From assembly GCA_012840905.1 (NCBI GenBank), contig DUVT01000053.1:1-9577 (forward strand): 9,577 bases of DNA. Reading direction: 5' to 3'. Source of the stretch: Acholeplasmataceae bacterium. GTDB lineage: Bacteria > Bacillota_I > Bacilli_A > ML615J-28 > CAG-698. Within the stretch, counting starts at the first letter, position 1. Each line of letters opens with the position of its first letter. The notes under the pieces were generated by a model. It was given only the letters and a program-made list of their open reading frames with translations. It had not been told where the DNA came from and ran no database searches. Positions 1 to 7,203 of the stretch are shown here, piece after piece. A program made the position numbers and the translations under genes.

Positions 1-2024
1 ACATATTCAGGATCAACTGCTTCTAACAAGCTTGTATTTGTACCTTGTCTAGAGCCATGATGAGCCATCTTTAATATATCAACATCGCCCACTTTATTCA
101 TATATTTAGTTTCCAAACTTGCACCATCAGCATCCCCTGTCATTAAAAGTCTAGTTTCATATGCTTCTAAAACAAAGACAATACTACGACCATTAGGATC
201 ACTCGCTGTATAGTTTTCAGTATCTATAAATTCTATTTTTACACTTGGCGCAAGTTCAAGTACCTTTTTACAACCATTTTGATTATTTATGGATTGTAAA
301 ATTGTACATTCACTTACCAAGTTTTCATTGTTAATTGAATCAACAAAAGTTTGATACAGGTTTGAAGTATGAGTACCTTCAAAGTAAATTACATTTAAAA
401 TATCATAAGTATCAAATACATACTTCATACTTCCGATATGGTCAGCATCAGGATGAGTTGCAATCACATAATCAATAACTTTGTCTTCGCTATTTTCATC
501 GATAACTTCACTTAACACTTGTCTTGTTGCAACTCTATTATCTCCCGAATCAACTAAAATGTCGATACTGCCAATCTTAAAGTAAAATGCTTCACCATTA
601 TCAGCATCACCATACTTACCTACATCGATGAAGAACACTTCAACTGGTAGGGTTTCACCACCAGCTAAAACTGTTAATTCAAAATCTAAAGTAAACTCAG
701 CAAACACTCCAGTAATAGTTGCAGTTAAGGTTACATTACTCTTGCCATCAGTCAATTTTACATAACCATCATTTGTAATTACATCTTCATCACTACTTTG
801 CCATTTTATAATTCCTCCATATGGAGTTGATAAAGGTAAAATGTGTGAAGAGTTTACACTCTTTGGCATTATTACATTCATCGCCTGTTTTACATCTTCT
901 TCATTAAACTTGCGTTCAATTTTTAGATCATCGATGTATATATACATTGTTGCATAAGCAGTTTCTGTAACTAACTTAACTTTCACTTCATCATAAGTTG
1001 ATAAATCGAATTCATAAAAAGTCTTCTCATTATTATTAATATTTACTATTTGACTTTCTTGCCAGGTTATGCCACCATCTACACTAGTCATTAATTTAAT
1101 TAAAACATCTTGAGTGAAAGCAGAACTTGTTATCGCTTCATAAGTTAGTGTCAATCTTGTAGGATTTTTAATCGTTTTTAAATATTCAATTTCAGCACCT
1201 GTGTGAACTCTAAATCTTAAGGCATTATTTTCAATCCTAGCTTCACGTGCTATAAAGCCACTAAACTCTTTAGGTTCAATATAAGATTCACTGCCTGAAA
1301 CATTAGAAAAGTCTTCTTCTACTTCAACAACATCACTAAATTCATCTACAACTTCTATATCAAAACTTAAATACTTTTCATCAACTCCAAGTACAAGATG
1401 CGCTTCTAATGTTGCACTGCCAGTATTGAGTACATTTCCATCACTTGTTATAACACTTGGATTACTACTTTCCCAAGTAATAAGCAAGTTTTCATAATAA
1501 GGTATTTCTTTAATTAAGCCAACATTAGACTTAGTTACTTTTGGAACATAGATTTGCTCACTTACTTCTTCTAATATCTCTAAATGAGTAAGTTCAGCTT
1601 TTATGACATTTACATTAATTACAAACTTATGTGTATTTCCACGTAATGTATAATATATATTTTTTAGACTATCTTTAGGTTTTAAATAAATAGTGAATTC
1701 TAAATCTACTTGTTGATTACCTTCTTTTGAACTTGGTCGAATTACTAAACCTTCATTAGAAATTATATTAGGTTTAGACGACTTTACATCTATTTCTACT
1801 TCCTCGCCATAATACAGAAAGTCTAAATTAAGATCACTTGAAACTTCAGTTCCAATTCTAGATGCTATAAAATCTTTAATCTCATTAATATTCTCAACTG
1901 ACTCTAAATATTCATCATTAAATTTAATATGAGAATAACCACCTAAACCTAAAACTCCAAGTCCTAAAACAATTAAAATAATAATGATAAATCTTTGTTT
2001 AAGATTTACCTTCTTCTTTCCCAT
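1..2024 (-). CDS. Secreted/membrane-anchored metallo-beta-lactamase (ComEC C-terminal-like) protein with Ig-like repeats, 3' end outside window
   Basis: An open frame of 674 codons has no stop before the left edge, so the C-terminus is missing. The start at 2024 has an ideal AGGAGG four bases upstream. Residues 1-11 are basic and 12-29 form one hydrophobic helix without a lipobox cysteine, so it is an exported or signal-anchored protein. Residues about 60-140, 156-226 and 383-453 look like atrophied bacterial Ig-like modules; the last two carry the signatures ITWESSNPSVITSDG and IKWQSSDEDVITNDG. Residues about 236-372 form another beta-rich segment with a DGGITW turn. A metallo-beta-lactamase fold begins near 460 (VEVFFIDVG), with the metal motif HPDADH (H524, D526, D528, H529), the later Asp in MTGDAD (D631) and HHGS (655-658). 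This matches the ComEC-tail hydrolase family but lacks ComEC's membrane channel. Inferred role: extracellular hydrolase, possibly a nuclease. It is the last visible gene of the operon. The substrate is unknown. Confidence 0.9.
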   Translation of the reverse strand, partial: MGKKKVNLKQRFIIIILIVLGLGVLGLGGYSHIKFNDEYLESVENINEIKDFIASRIGTEVSSDLNLDFLYYGEEVEIDVKSSKPNIISNEGLVIRPSSKEGNQQVDLEFTIYLKPKDSLKNIYYTLRGNTHKFVINVNVIKAELTHLEILEEVSEQIYVPKVTKSNVGLIKEIPYYENLLITWESSNPSVITSDGNVLNTGSATLEAHLVLGVDEKYLSFDIEVVDEFSDVVEVEEDFSNVSGSESYIEPKEFSGFIAREARIENNALRFRVHTGAEIEYLKTIKNPTRLTLTYEAITSSAFTQDVLIKLMTSVDGGITWQESQIVNINNNEKTFYEFDLSTYDEVKVKLVTETAYATMYIYIDDLKIERKFNEEDVKQAMNVIMPKSVNSSHILPLSTPYGGIIKWQSSDEDVITNDGYVKLTDGKSNVTLTATITGVFAEFTLDFELTVLAGGETLPVEVFFIDVGKYGDADNGEAFYFKIGSIDILVDSGDNRVATRQVLSEVIDENSEDKVIDYVIATHPDADHIGSMKYVFDTYDILNVIYFEGTHTSNLYQTFVDSINNENLVSECTILQSINNQNGCKKVLELAPSVKIEFIDTENYTASDPNGRSIVFVLEAYETRLLMTGDADGASLETKYMNKVGDVDILKMAHHGSRQGTNTSLLEAVDPEY

Positions 2025-2028
2025 CACT

Positions 2029-2034
2029 CCTCCT
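2029..2034 (-). promoter_or_regulatory. Strong ribosome binding site overlapping upstream stop codon
   Basis: On the minus strand AGGAGG lies four bases before the ATG at 2024 and shares bases with the TAG stop (2033-2035) of the preceding zinc-ribbon gene. It is the strongest Shine-Dalgarno match in the operon and fixes the start of the metallo-beta-lactamase gene. Ribosomes finishing the upstream gene would be placed directly on it. Confidence 0.85.
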
Positions 2035-2704
2035 AAATATGAAATCTCTTTTTAATTTCTTCTTTTGTTTCTTTATCACCAATAACAATCATGCCAATTA
2101 GTGTGGCTGCTGCAAGACTTGCTGCTGCAAGCGATGGCCACAATACCGTCGCGAGTTTAACTAGCCATAAGATAATCGGAACAAATGCGAGTAAAACTGC
2201 AGTAATGATGTGTAAAAAGTAGTTGATATAACGACTCTTACTTCCAATAGATAAAGATAAAATTGAAAGTAAAGATGCCATTGTAATAAATGGAATAACA
2301 TAGTTTACTGACCATCTGCTTTTATCTGTAAAGTAATCTATTACTGCAAGTAATAAAGATATAGCTATTGTTTGGATTACTAAACGAATTGGTACATTTC
2401 CTTCTTTTTTAAATGTAGATTTTATTAGTAACCAGAAATAGCCAATATTAAAAATTACAATTATACTCCATAAAGTTCCACTTTTTTTATAAGTCATTAC
2501 ATTAATTATAAGACAAGCAATAATTGCGACAATACTTAAGAACGCTAATATCCTTAAAACCAAACTACGCTTATGAGGTATAATTTTCGGTGTTGGATAT
2601 TTTTTATAATAAATTTGCCCATCGCTTTCTAAGACTGATAAACAAAGGGGACATGTCTTACGAATCGAATTAACTTCTAAATTACATTTGTTGCATCTTT
2701 TCAT
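2033..2704 (-). CDS. Zinc-ribbon integral membrane protein, DUF6320-like
   Basis: A 223-residue protein opens with a zinc ribbon: C4 and C7, then C18 and C21 (CxxC-10-CxxC). After a short basic linker come about six hydrophobic segments, near 48-70, 77-95, 106-124, 133-153, 160-182 and 185-208, and then a charged lysine/glutamate tail. The layout (N-terminal CxxC ribbon plus a small polytopic domain of about 200 residues) fits the DUF6320 family. From memory, that family is often encoded beside alcohol-acetyltransferase-like proteins, as it is here. Family assignment is by layout only and the function is unknown; a membrane partner or anchor for the acyltransferase is plausible. The ATG at 2704 lies one base after the upstream stop, with GAGG six bases upstream inside the end of the acyltransferase gene, so translation is probably coupled. 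Confidence 0.8.
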   Translation of the reverse strand: MKRCNKCNLEVNSIRKTCPLCLSVLESDGQIYYKKYPTPKIIPHKRSLVLRILAFLSIVAIIACLIINVMTYKKSGTLWSIIVIFNIGYFWLLIKSTFKKEGNVPIRLVIQTIAISLLLAVIDYFTDKSRWSVNYVIPFITMASLLSILSLSIGSKSRYINYFLHIITAVLLAFVPIILWLVKLATVLWPSLAAASLAAATLIGMIVIGDKETKEEIKKRFHI

Positions 2705-2705
2705 A

Positions 2706-3965
2706 TTACACCTCTAATTCATTAGATTCAATTACAACCTTTATTCCAAAGCTTGTAAGTAATCTGAAAAATTCCCTTTGAAAATCTCGTTCAATGATTG
2801 AACTAATAAAGCATATTGTTAAGTTATTTTTAAAACTTACAACACCACAATTAATCGGAATTGTATGCGATGCGCCGTTTGCAAAGATTACCTTTTCTAC
2901 ATATGGTTCCATAGATTTTGGTAAACTTACTTTTCCTAAATTAGAAATAGTTAGCGAATTAATCGCATCTCCCCATGCTTTAAATCCAATTTTTAAAGCA
3001 ATCTCTTTTAAGAAAAGTGGAGTTAGACGCATAAAGATATTTTTTTCTAATACTACATTCGCTACTATTTGCCCATGTAAGTAATCTCTTTGTAAGCCAG
3101 CTTTAAAATCCGCTTGAACAATTTTTAAAATCTCTTCAAATTTTAATTCTTGATCAATCTTAGTACCGCTTGAAATAACTAATGAAAAGTTTCGTAAAGT
3201 TTTAGAAGGAAACTCTTTTCTTAAATTTACTGGAATTAGCATTTGGAATGGTAGTTTTTTAGACTCAAACATATAAGGAGTTCGCATTGCTGTTTTAATT
3301 AAACAAGCACATAAAAACTCAGTTATCGTTGCATTGTATGACTTTGCAACTTGTTTTGTTTTTTCCAAATCGCAATTTCCAATTATTAAACTTAACCAAG
3401 AATCATCATATAAAGTTCCTTTTAACTTTAATGCCTTCACGTCACGTGGAGCACTTTTTACATTAGTATCATAGTTTTTTAAATAACTATCTTGGAATTC
3501 TTCATAAGTTGATTCAACATCAGTTAAGATTAAATTCTCACTATCTAAGTCATAACCTTTTAAAACTAAATAGTTAAAACAAATTGCCTTCAAGAGTTCC
3601 ATACCACCAGTACCATCAGTTAAAGTATGGAAAATCTCAACTGTTACTCGATTTCGATAATAATAAACTTTAAATAAGTAACCGTTGTTTTCCTTCCGAT
3701 TGATCGCCTTACATATAAATGGATTTTCTTTAAATACTTTAATTTCCTCGTGATTTGGATCTAAGTAATACCAAAATAATCCTCGTTTTAATTTAACTTT
3801 TAAAGACTTAAAACGTTCAATTGTAACATTTAAAGCTTTTTGAAGAATTTCAGGATCAATCTCTTCAGTTAATTCCATCGATAAACGAAACACATTTGGA
3901 CGTCTTTTACTTGATACGGACGGAAATACTTTTGCTGCGTTGTCTAATTTAAACCACCTGTTCAT
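2706..3965 (-). CDS. Condensation-domain / alcohol acetyltransferase-like acyltransferase
   Basis: A 419-residue protein with the two-lobed CoA-dependent acyltransferase layout shared by alcohol acetyltransferases, PapA/wax-ester enzymes and NRPS condensation domains. The catalytic motif HxxxDG is intact as HTLTDGTGG (H113, D117, G118), and His is the expected general base. The N-terminal stretch with PNVFRLSMELTEEIDPEIL is typical of this group's first strand and helix. In the C-terminal lobe IPVNLRK (244-250), followed by TLRNF, and SNLGKVSLP (341-349) are family landmarks. No signal peptide or membrane helix is evident. It probably transfers an acyl group from CoA or a carrier to an alcohol or amine; donor and acceptor cannot be read from the sequence. 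The ATG overlaps the TGA of the U32 gene (ATGA), with GAAGG six bases upstream. The membrane protein encoded next may recruit it to the membrane (inference). Confidence 0.87.
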   Translation of the reverse strand: MNRWFKLDNAAKVFPSVSSKRRPNVFRLSMELTEEIDPEILQKALNVTIERFKSLKVKLKRGLFWYYLDPNHEEIKVFKENPFICKAINRKENNGYLFKVYYYRNRVTVEIFHTLTDGTGGMELLKAICFNYLVLKGYDLDSENLILTDVESTYEEFQDSYLKNYDTNVKSAPRDVKALKLKGTLYDDSWLSLIIGNCDLEKTKQVAKSYNATITEFLCACLIKTAMRTPYMFESKKLPFQMLIPVNLRKEFPSKTLRNFSLVISSGTKIDQELKFEEILKIVQADFKAGLQRDYLHGQIVANVVLEKNIFMRLTPLFLKEIALKIGFKAWGDAINSLTISNLGKVSLPKSMEPYVEKVIFANGASHTIPINCGVVSFKNNLTICFISSIIERDFQREFFRLLTSFGIKVVIESNELEV

Positions 3966-6202
3966 ATTACACCTTCTTTTATATGACCAATAGTCACATC
4001 TGTAATTTTGTGATTTTTATTATTTAAATAAATATCTAGAATAGTTTTAACTTCATCGATTGATTCAATAGTAAAATTAATTATTGGTTTTACATTTAAA
4101 TTAATTAATTCATCTAAATAATCAATCAAATGAACTCTCTTGCTATTTAATATTTTAACATATCCACCTTCTAAAAGTAGAGGAAATGAGAATTTTTTCC
4201 TATCAACAAGTTCATTTTCACCAGTTAACTCTTCATTAGTTAATCCTAAACGATACTTTAAATGCATAAGTTCATATCTTCCGTAAACTTCAAGTTCTAA
4301 GTTTGGTTTACGCTTAAAAAGATTTTCATAGTTTTTAATTAATTCTTTTATTTGATCTATACTTAATTCTAATGATAATCCTACTGATCTAGCACCTAAA
4401 TTTTCTAATAAATTTACAGCTAGAGCATTTGTAACATTTAAGTAAGTTGAAGTTGGTTCACTATTGAAGCACTTTAATCTTTCATGCACCATCCTAAAAT
4501 TTACATTTACCTCACTAGTTACAACTCTTGGTTCTACATAATATGCCCTTATATCTTCTCTTACAAAATTAAGTAATTCATGATCTGTAACATAGACTTC
4601 TTTAATTCCTGAATCCATTACAGCTTCAAGTTGTTCTTTAGTTCTTACTTTACAAATGAAATTAGCTTCATTACTCTCAAGTTTTGTAATATTATAGTCT
4701 AAATCAATAATTTTTCGATTATTATAATACGTGCCAATTAAGTTGAAAAAGTCATCTAAAGCTCTTCTTCTTAATTCATTTATAGCCTTAATACTTATAA
4801 AGATTTCTTTATCAATATTTAGTTTTAACTCGCTAAACTCAAAATATGTATTATTAGTTTTAGAGATTTGATCAAGTAATCTATTATTAACACTAATTGT
4901 TTTTGGCGTTTGTACTTTTTCCAAACTTTTTGTTTTCTGTGTAAATCCATTATAATTCAACTCTAAAGTAAGATAGTCATCAACAACCTTTACTACACCT
5001 GTAATTTGAATTTTTCTTGTTATTTCATTTGTAGTTTTACTTAGTTCAGTAATTTGGTTTTGGGATGTTGTTAAAAAGACTTGAGAATTTGTTAAGCCAT
5101 CAATATGTGAAGGCAAGGTAACAATTTCTCCTGCTTTTGCACTATCAACTAATCTTTTTCCTAGATACATTTGGTTAACAGTAATTGCATCTTGTTTCTT
5201 CCCAACAATCCTAACACTATCGCCTTTAACTAATGAACTTGTAAGTTTAATTTTAACTTGTTTACTTTTACTATATACAACTTCACCAATTTCCACACCT
5301 TGATGGTTACTTGCATTCTTGTTTATTAAATTATCATCTGTTTCATTAAATAAGTAACCTTTTGTAAAATCACGATTAAATATTTTTCTTAAATTTAATT
5401 CTTCCTTTTCGAGATCAAATTCCTGACCTCTAACTGTTGTATCAATTGCTTTTCGATAGCTTAGTACAATCTGTGCAACATACTCTGGACGTTTCATTCT
5501 GCCTTCAACCTTTAAGGAATCAACACCAGCTTCGATTAATTCATTAATTCTTGGTAGGCTATATAAATCTTTAGGACTAATTAAGTAGCCTTCTTCATCT
5601 TTTAGCTTATATTGCAATCTACAAGGTTGAGCACATCTACCGCGATTACCACTGCGTCTACCAATTATTGAAGACATATAACATTTGCCAGAACTTGATA
5701 TACAAAGAGCACCGTGAACAAAAACTTCAATTTCTATTCCAACTTCTTCTTTGATTTTTTTAATCAATTCAAGATCAATTTCTCTTGCAACAACAATTCG
5801 TCTAACTCCTAAGTCCTTTAAAGTCCTTGCTTCTTCAACACTATGTATATTCATTTGTGTTGATGCATGAATTTCAAAATCAGGATATCTATTTCTAACT
5901 AAGTTTAAAACTCCTAAGTCTTGAATAATTATGGCATCACAGTCATTCAAATAAAGAAAATCCAAAAATTCAATTAATTCTGGAATTTCTTCATCAAAGA
6001 TAACTGTATTAACAGTAACATAAACTTTTACATTAAATAAATGCGCTGTCTTTATTATTTCTTTTAATTTTTCATTATCAAAATTGTTAGCATAGGCACG
6101 GGCACCAAATTTCATTCCACCCAAATATATCGCATCAGCTTTATTATTGATTGCTGCATAAAATGCTTCTATGCTTCCTACAGGCGCTAGTAATTCTATC
6201 AT
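3962..6202 (-). CDS. U32 family 'peptidase' with DUF3656 domain (RlhA-type RNA hydroxylation family)
   Basis: A 746-residue protein, a usual size for DUF3656-bearing U32 proteins. The N-terminus MIELLAPVGSIEAFYAAINNKADAIYLGG is cut here as MIELLAPVGS plus ADAIYLGG (22-29), both U32 hallmarks. The signature EVFVHGALC (159-167) precedes cysteines C167, C174, C190 and C194 (C-6-C-15-C-3-C), the set linked in the family to an iron-sulfur cluster. FNRDFTKGYL (275-284) is also typical. Residues about 395-488 are DUF3656, ending INELRRRAL. A further TIM-like segment follows, with VYGRYELM (639-646) and ILNSK (684-688). Characterised relatives (E. coli RlhA, TrhP) take part in prephenate-dependent hydroxylation of cytidine in 23S rRNA or uridine in tRNA, so an RNA-modification role is more likely than proteolysis. 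The exact target is uncertain, so no symbol is given. It starts the four-gene operon. The C-terminal cysteines common in relatives are absent. Confidence 0.9.
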   Translation of the reverse strand: MIELLAPVGSIEAFYAAINNKADAIYLGGMKFGARAYANNFDNEKLKEIIKTAHLFNVKVYVTVNTVIFDEEIPELIEFLDFLYLNDCDAIIIQDLGVLNLVRNRYPDFEIHASTQMNIHSVEEARTLKDLGVRRIVVAREIDLELIKKIKEEVGIEIEVFVHGALCISSSGKCYMSSIIGRRSGNRGRCAQPCRLQYKLKDEEGYLISPKDLYSLPRINELIEAGVDSLKVEGRMKRPEYVAQIVLSYRKAIDTTVRGQEFDLEKEELNLRKIFNRDFTKGYLFNETDDNLINKNASNHQGVEIGEVVYSKSKQVKIKLTSSLVKGDSVRIVGKKQDAITVNQMYLGKRLVDSAKAGEIVTLPSHIDGLTNSQVFLTTSQNQITELSKTTNEITRKIQITGVVKVVDDYLTLELNYNGFTQKTKSLEKVQTPKTISVNNRLLDQISKTNNTYFEFSELKLNIDKEIFISIKAINELRRRALDDFFNLIGTYYNNRKIIDLDYNITKLESNEANFICKVRTKEQLEAVMDSGIKEVYVTDHELLNFVREDIRAYYVEPRVVTSEVNVNFRMVHERLKCFNSEPTSTYLNVTNALAVNLLENLGARSVGLSLELSIDQIKELIKNYENLFKRKPNLELEVYGRYELMHLKYRLGLTNEELTGENELVDRKKFSFPLLLEGGYVKILNSKRVHLIDYLDELINLNVKPIINFTIESIDEVKTILDIYLNNKNHKITDVTIGHIKEGVI

Positions 6203-6228
6203 TTAACTTCACTTCCATATCGTTTTAA

Positions 6229-6272
6229 AAAAAGTGCTTGATAAGTTTCACAACTTACTTTAAGCACTTTTT
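6229..6272 (-). terminator. Intrinsic terminator after the DegV gene
   Basis: The arms at 6229-6239 and 6262-6272 are perfectly complementary over 11 bases (AAGTGCTT core). An inner helix, 6242-6247 with 6252-6257, closes a TCAC loop. Read on the minus strand, the hairpin starts ten bases after the DegV stop and is followed by a run of seven U, two of them beyond the stem. The stem is A/U-heavy at its base, so read-through into the U32 operon is possible. Confidence 0.82.
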
Positions 6273-6281
6273 ACTTTCTTC

Positions 6282-7133
6282 TTAATCAACTATATACAAT
6301 ATACCAATTGTTCTCGGACCACAATGGGTTGAGATAACAGAACTTGCGTTTGTAACATGCAAGTTTTTAACATCTATCGTTTGAGTAATTTTTTCCTTTA
6401 AGTACTCAATGTCTTCATCATGAGCTAGACAGTGAGTAATAAAAATATTTTCTGGATCGATATTATCTTTATCATGCATAAAGTAATCAAGTTGTGTATC
6501 AAGTGCAACTTTGTATTTCCCTCTTGGCTTTTTTGCAACAACCATCTTCCCATCTACAACTCTTATAATCGGTTTTATCTTTAACATTGAACCAAAAAAT
6601 CTTGCTGTTCCGCTACATCTTCCACCTTTATGTAAATACTCTAAAGTATCGATTGAAAACATAGTTCTTACCTTTGGAACTAGCACTTCTAATTTATCTG
6701 CGATCTCATTTAGTGAATTACCTTCATCTCTAAACTTAGCAGCTTTTAATAATAACAAACCAATTCCACTTGAAAGGTTAGCAGAATCAACAATTCTAAG
6801 TTTATCTTTTGGTAAGTCTTCACTTGCAATCATTGAGTTTTGATAACAAGATGAAAACCCACTACCAATACCCATATAAAGCACACTATAACCTTGATCT
6901 ATCAAATCTTTAAAAAGCTCATAGTATGTATGTGGAGTAAGTGCTGAAGTTTTAGGTAATTCATCGTATTCTTTTACTTTTTCAAATAATTCTTTTGTAT
7001 TAATTTCTTCTTTATCCTTATAACTCTTACCACCGATATTAACTATTAACGGCACAGTGTGAATATTATGTTTTTCAATTAATTCTTCACTCAGGTCGCT
7101 TGTACAATCGGTAACTATTTTAATCTTTTCCAT
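6282..7133 (-). CDS. DegV family protein (fatty-acid-binding, FakB-like)
   Basis: A 283-residue protein of standard DegV length. Family landmarks run in order: TDCTSDL (8-14), TSALTP (62-67), SGFSSCYQN (91-99), DSANLSSGIG (116-125), LEYLHKGGR (164-172), LKIKPII (184-190) and the C-terminal HCGPRTIGI (270-278). DegV/FakB proteins bind a fatty acid between two lobes and present it to the FakA kinase for phosphorylation, feeding exogenous or recycled acyl chains into phospholipid synthesis. The Ser/Thr loops and the late His (H270) correspond to the acyl-carboxylate binding positions. It is cytoplasmic, with no signal sequence. The ATG at 7133 follows GAGAGGA at a spacing of three to four bases. 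It has its own strong promoter (7174-7202) and terminator (6229-6272), so it can be transcribed as a single gene, with added read-through from the TIM-barrel gene upstream. No fakA gene is in the window. Several DegV paralogs are usual, so no symbol is assigned. Confidence 0.93.
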   Translation of the reverse strand: MEKIKIVTDCTSDLSEELIEKHNIHTVPLIVNIGGKSYKDKEEINTKELFEKVKEYDELPKTSALTPHTYYELFKDLIDQGYSVLYMGIGSGFSSCYQNSMIASEDLPKDKLRIVDSANLSSGIGLLLLKAAKFRDEGNSLNEIADKLEVLVPKVRTMFSIDTLEYLHKGGRCSGTARFFGSMLKIKPIIRVVDGKMVVAKKPRGKYKVALDTQLDYFMHDKDNIDPENIFITHCLAHDEDIEYLKEKITQTIDVKNLHVTNASSVISTHCGPRTIGILYIVD

Positions 7134-7173
7134 ATATCCTCTCTTCTTTAATTTCTATTTATTACTTAAACTT

Positions 7174-7202
7174 ATTATACTATAATCTTACATTTTTCTC
7201 AA
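7174..7202 (-). promoter_or_regulatory. Sigma-A-type promoter for the DegV gene
   Basis: On the minus strand the -35 TTGAGA (7202-7197) and a perfect -10 TATAAT (7179-7174) are separated by exactly 17 bases. This is the best promoter in the window. The -35 box begins two bases past the stop of the upstream TIM-barrel gene. The predicted start of transcription is near 7167, giving a leader of about 34 bases. Confidence 0.8.
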
Positions 7203-7203
7203 T

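Noticed and set aside
2794..3084. Plus-strand open frame of 96 codons inside the acyltransferase gene
   Set aside because: Antisense to a well-supported coding frame with conserved motifs, no family resemblance, and no ribosome site seen; a shadow frame.
6511..6843. Plus-strand open frame of 110 codons inside the DegV gene
   Set aside because: Antisense to DegV codons for conserved motifs; low-complexity composition typical of a complementary-strand frame.
7174..7186. Palindrome ATTATACTATAAT suggesting an operator or a plus-strand promoter
   Set aside because: Explained by the minus-strand -10 box in AT-rich sequence; there is no plus-strand gene for it to serve.
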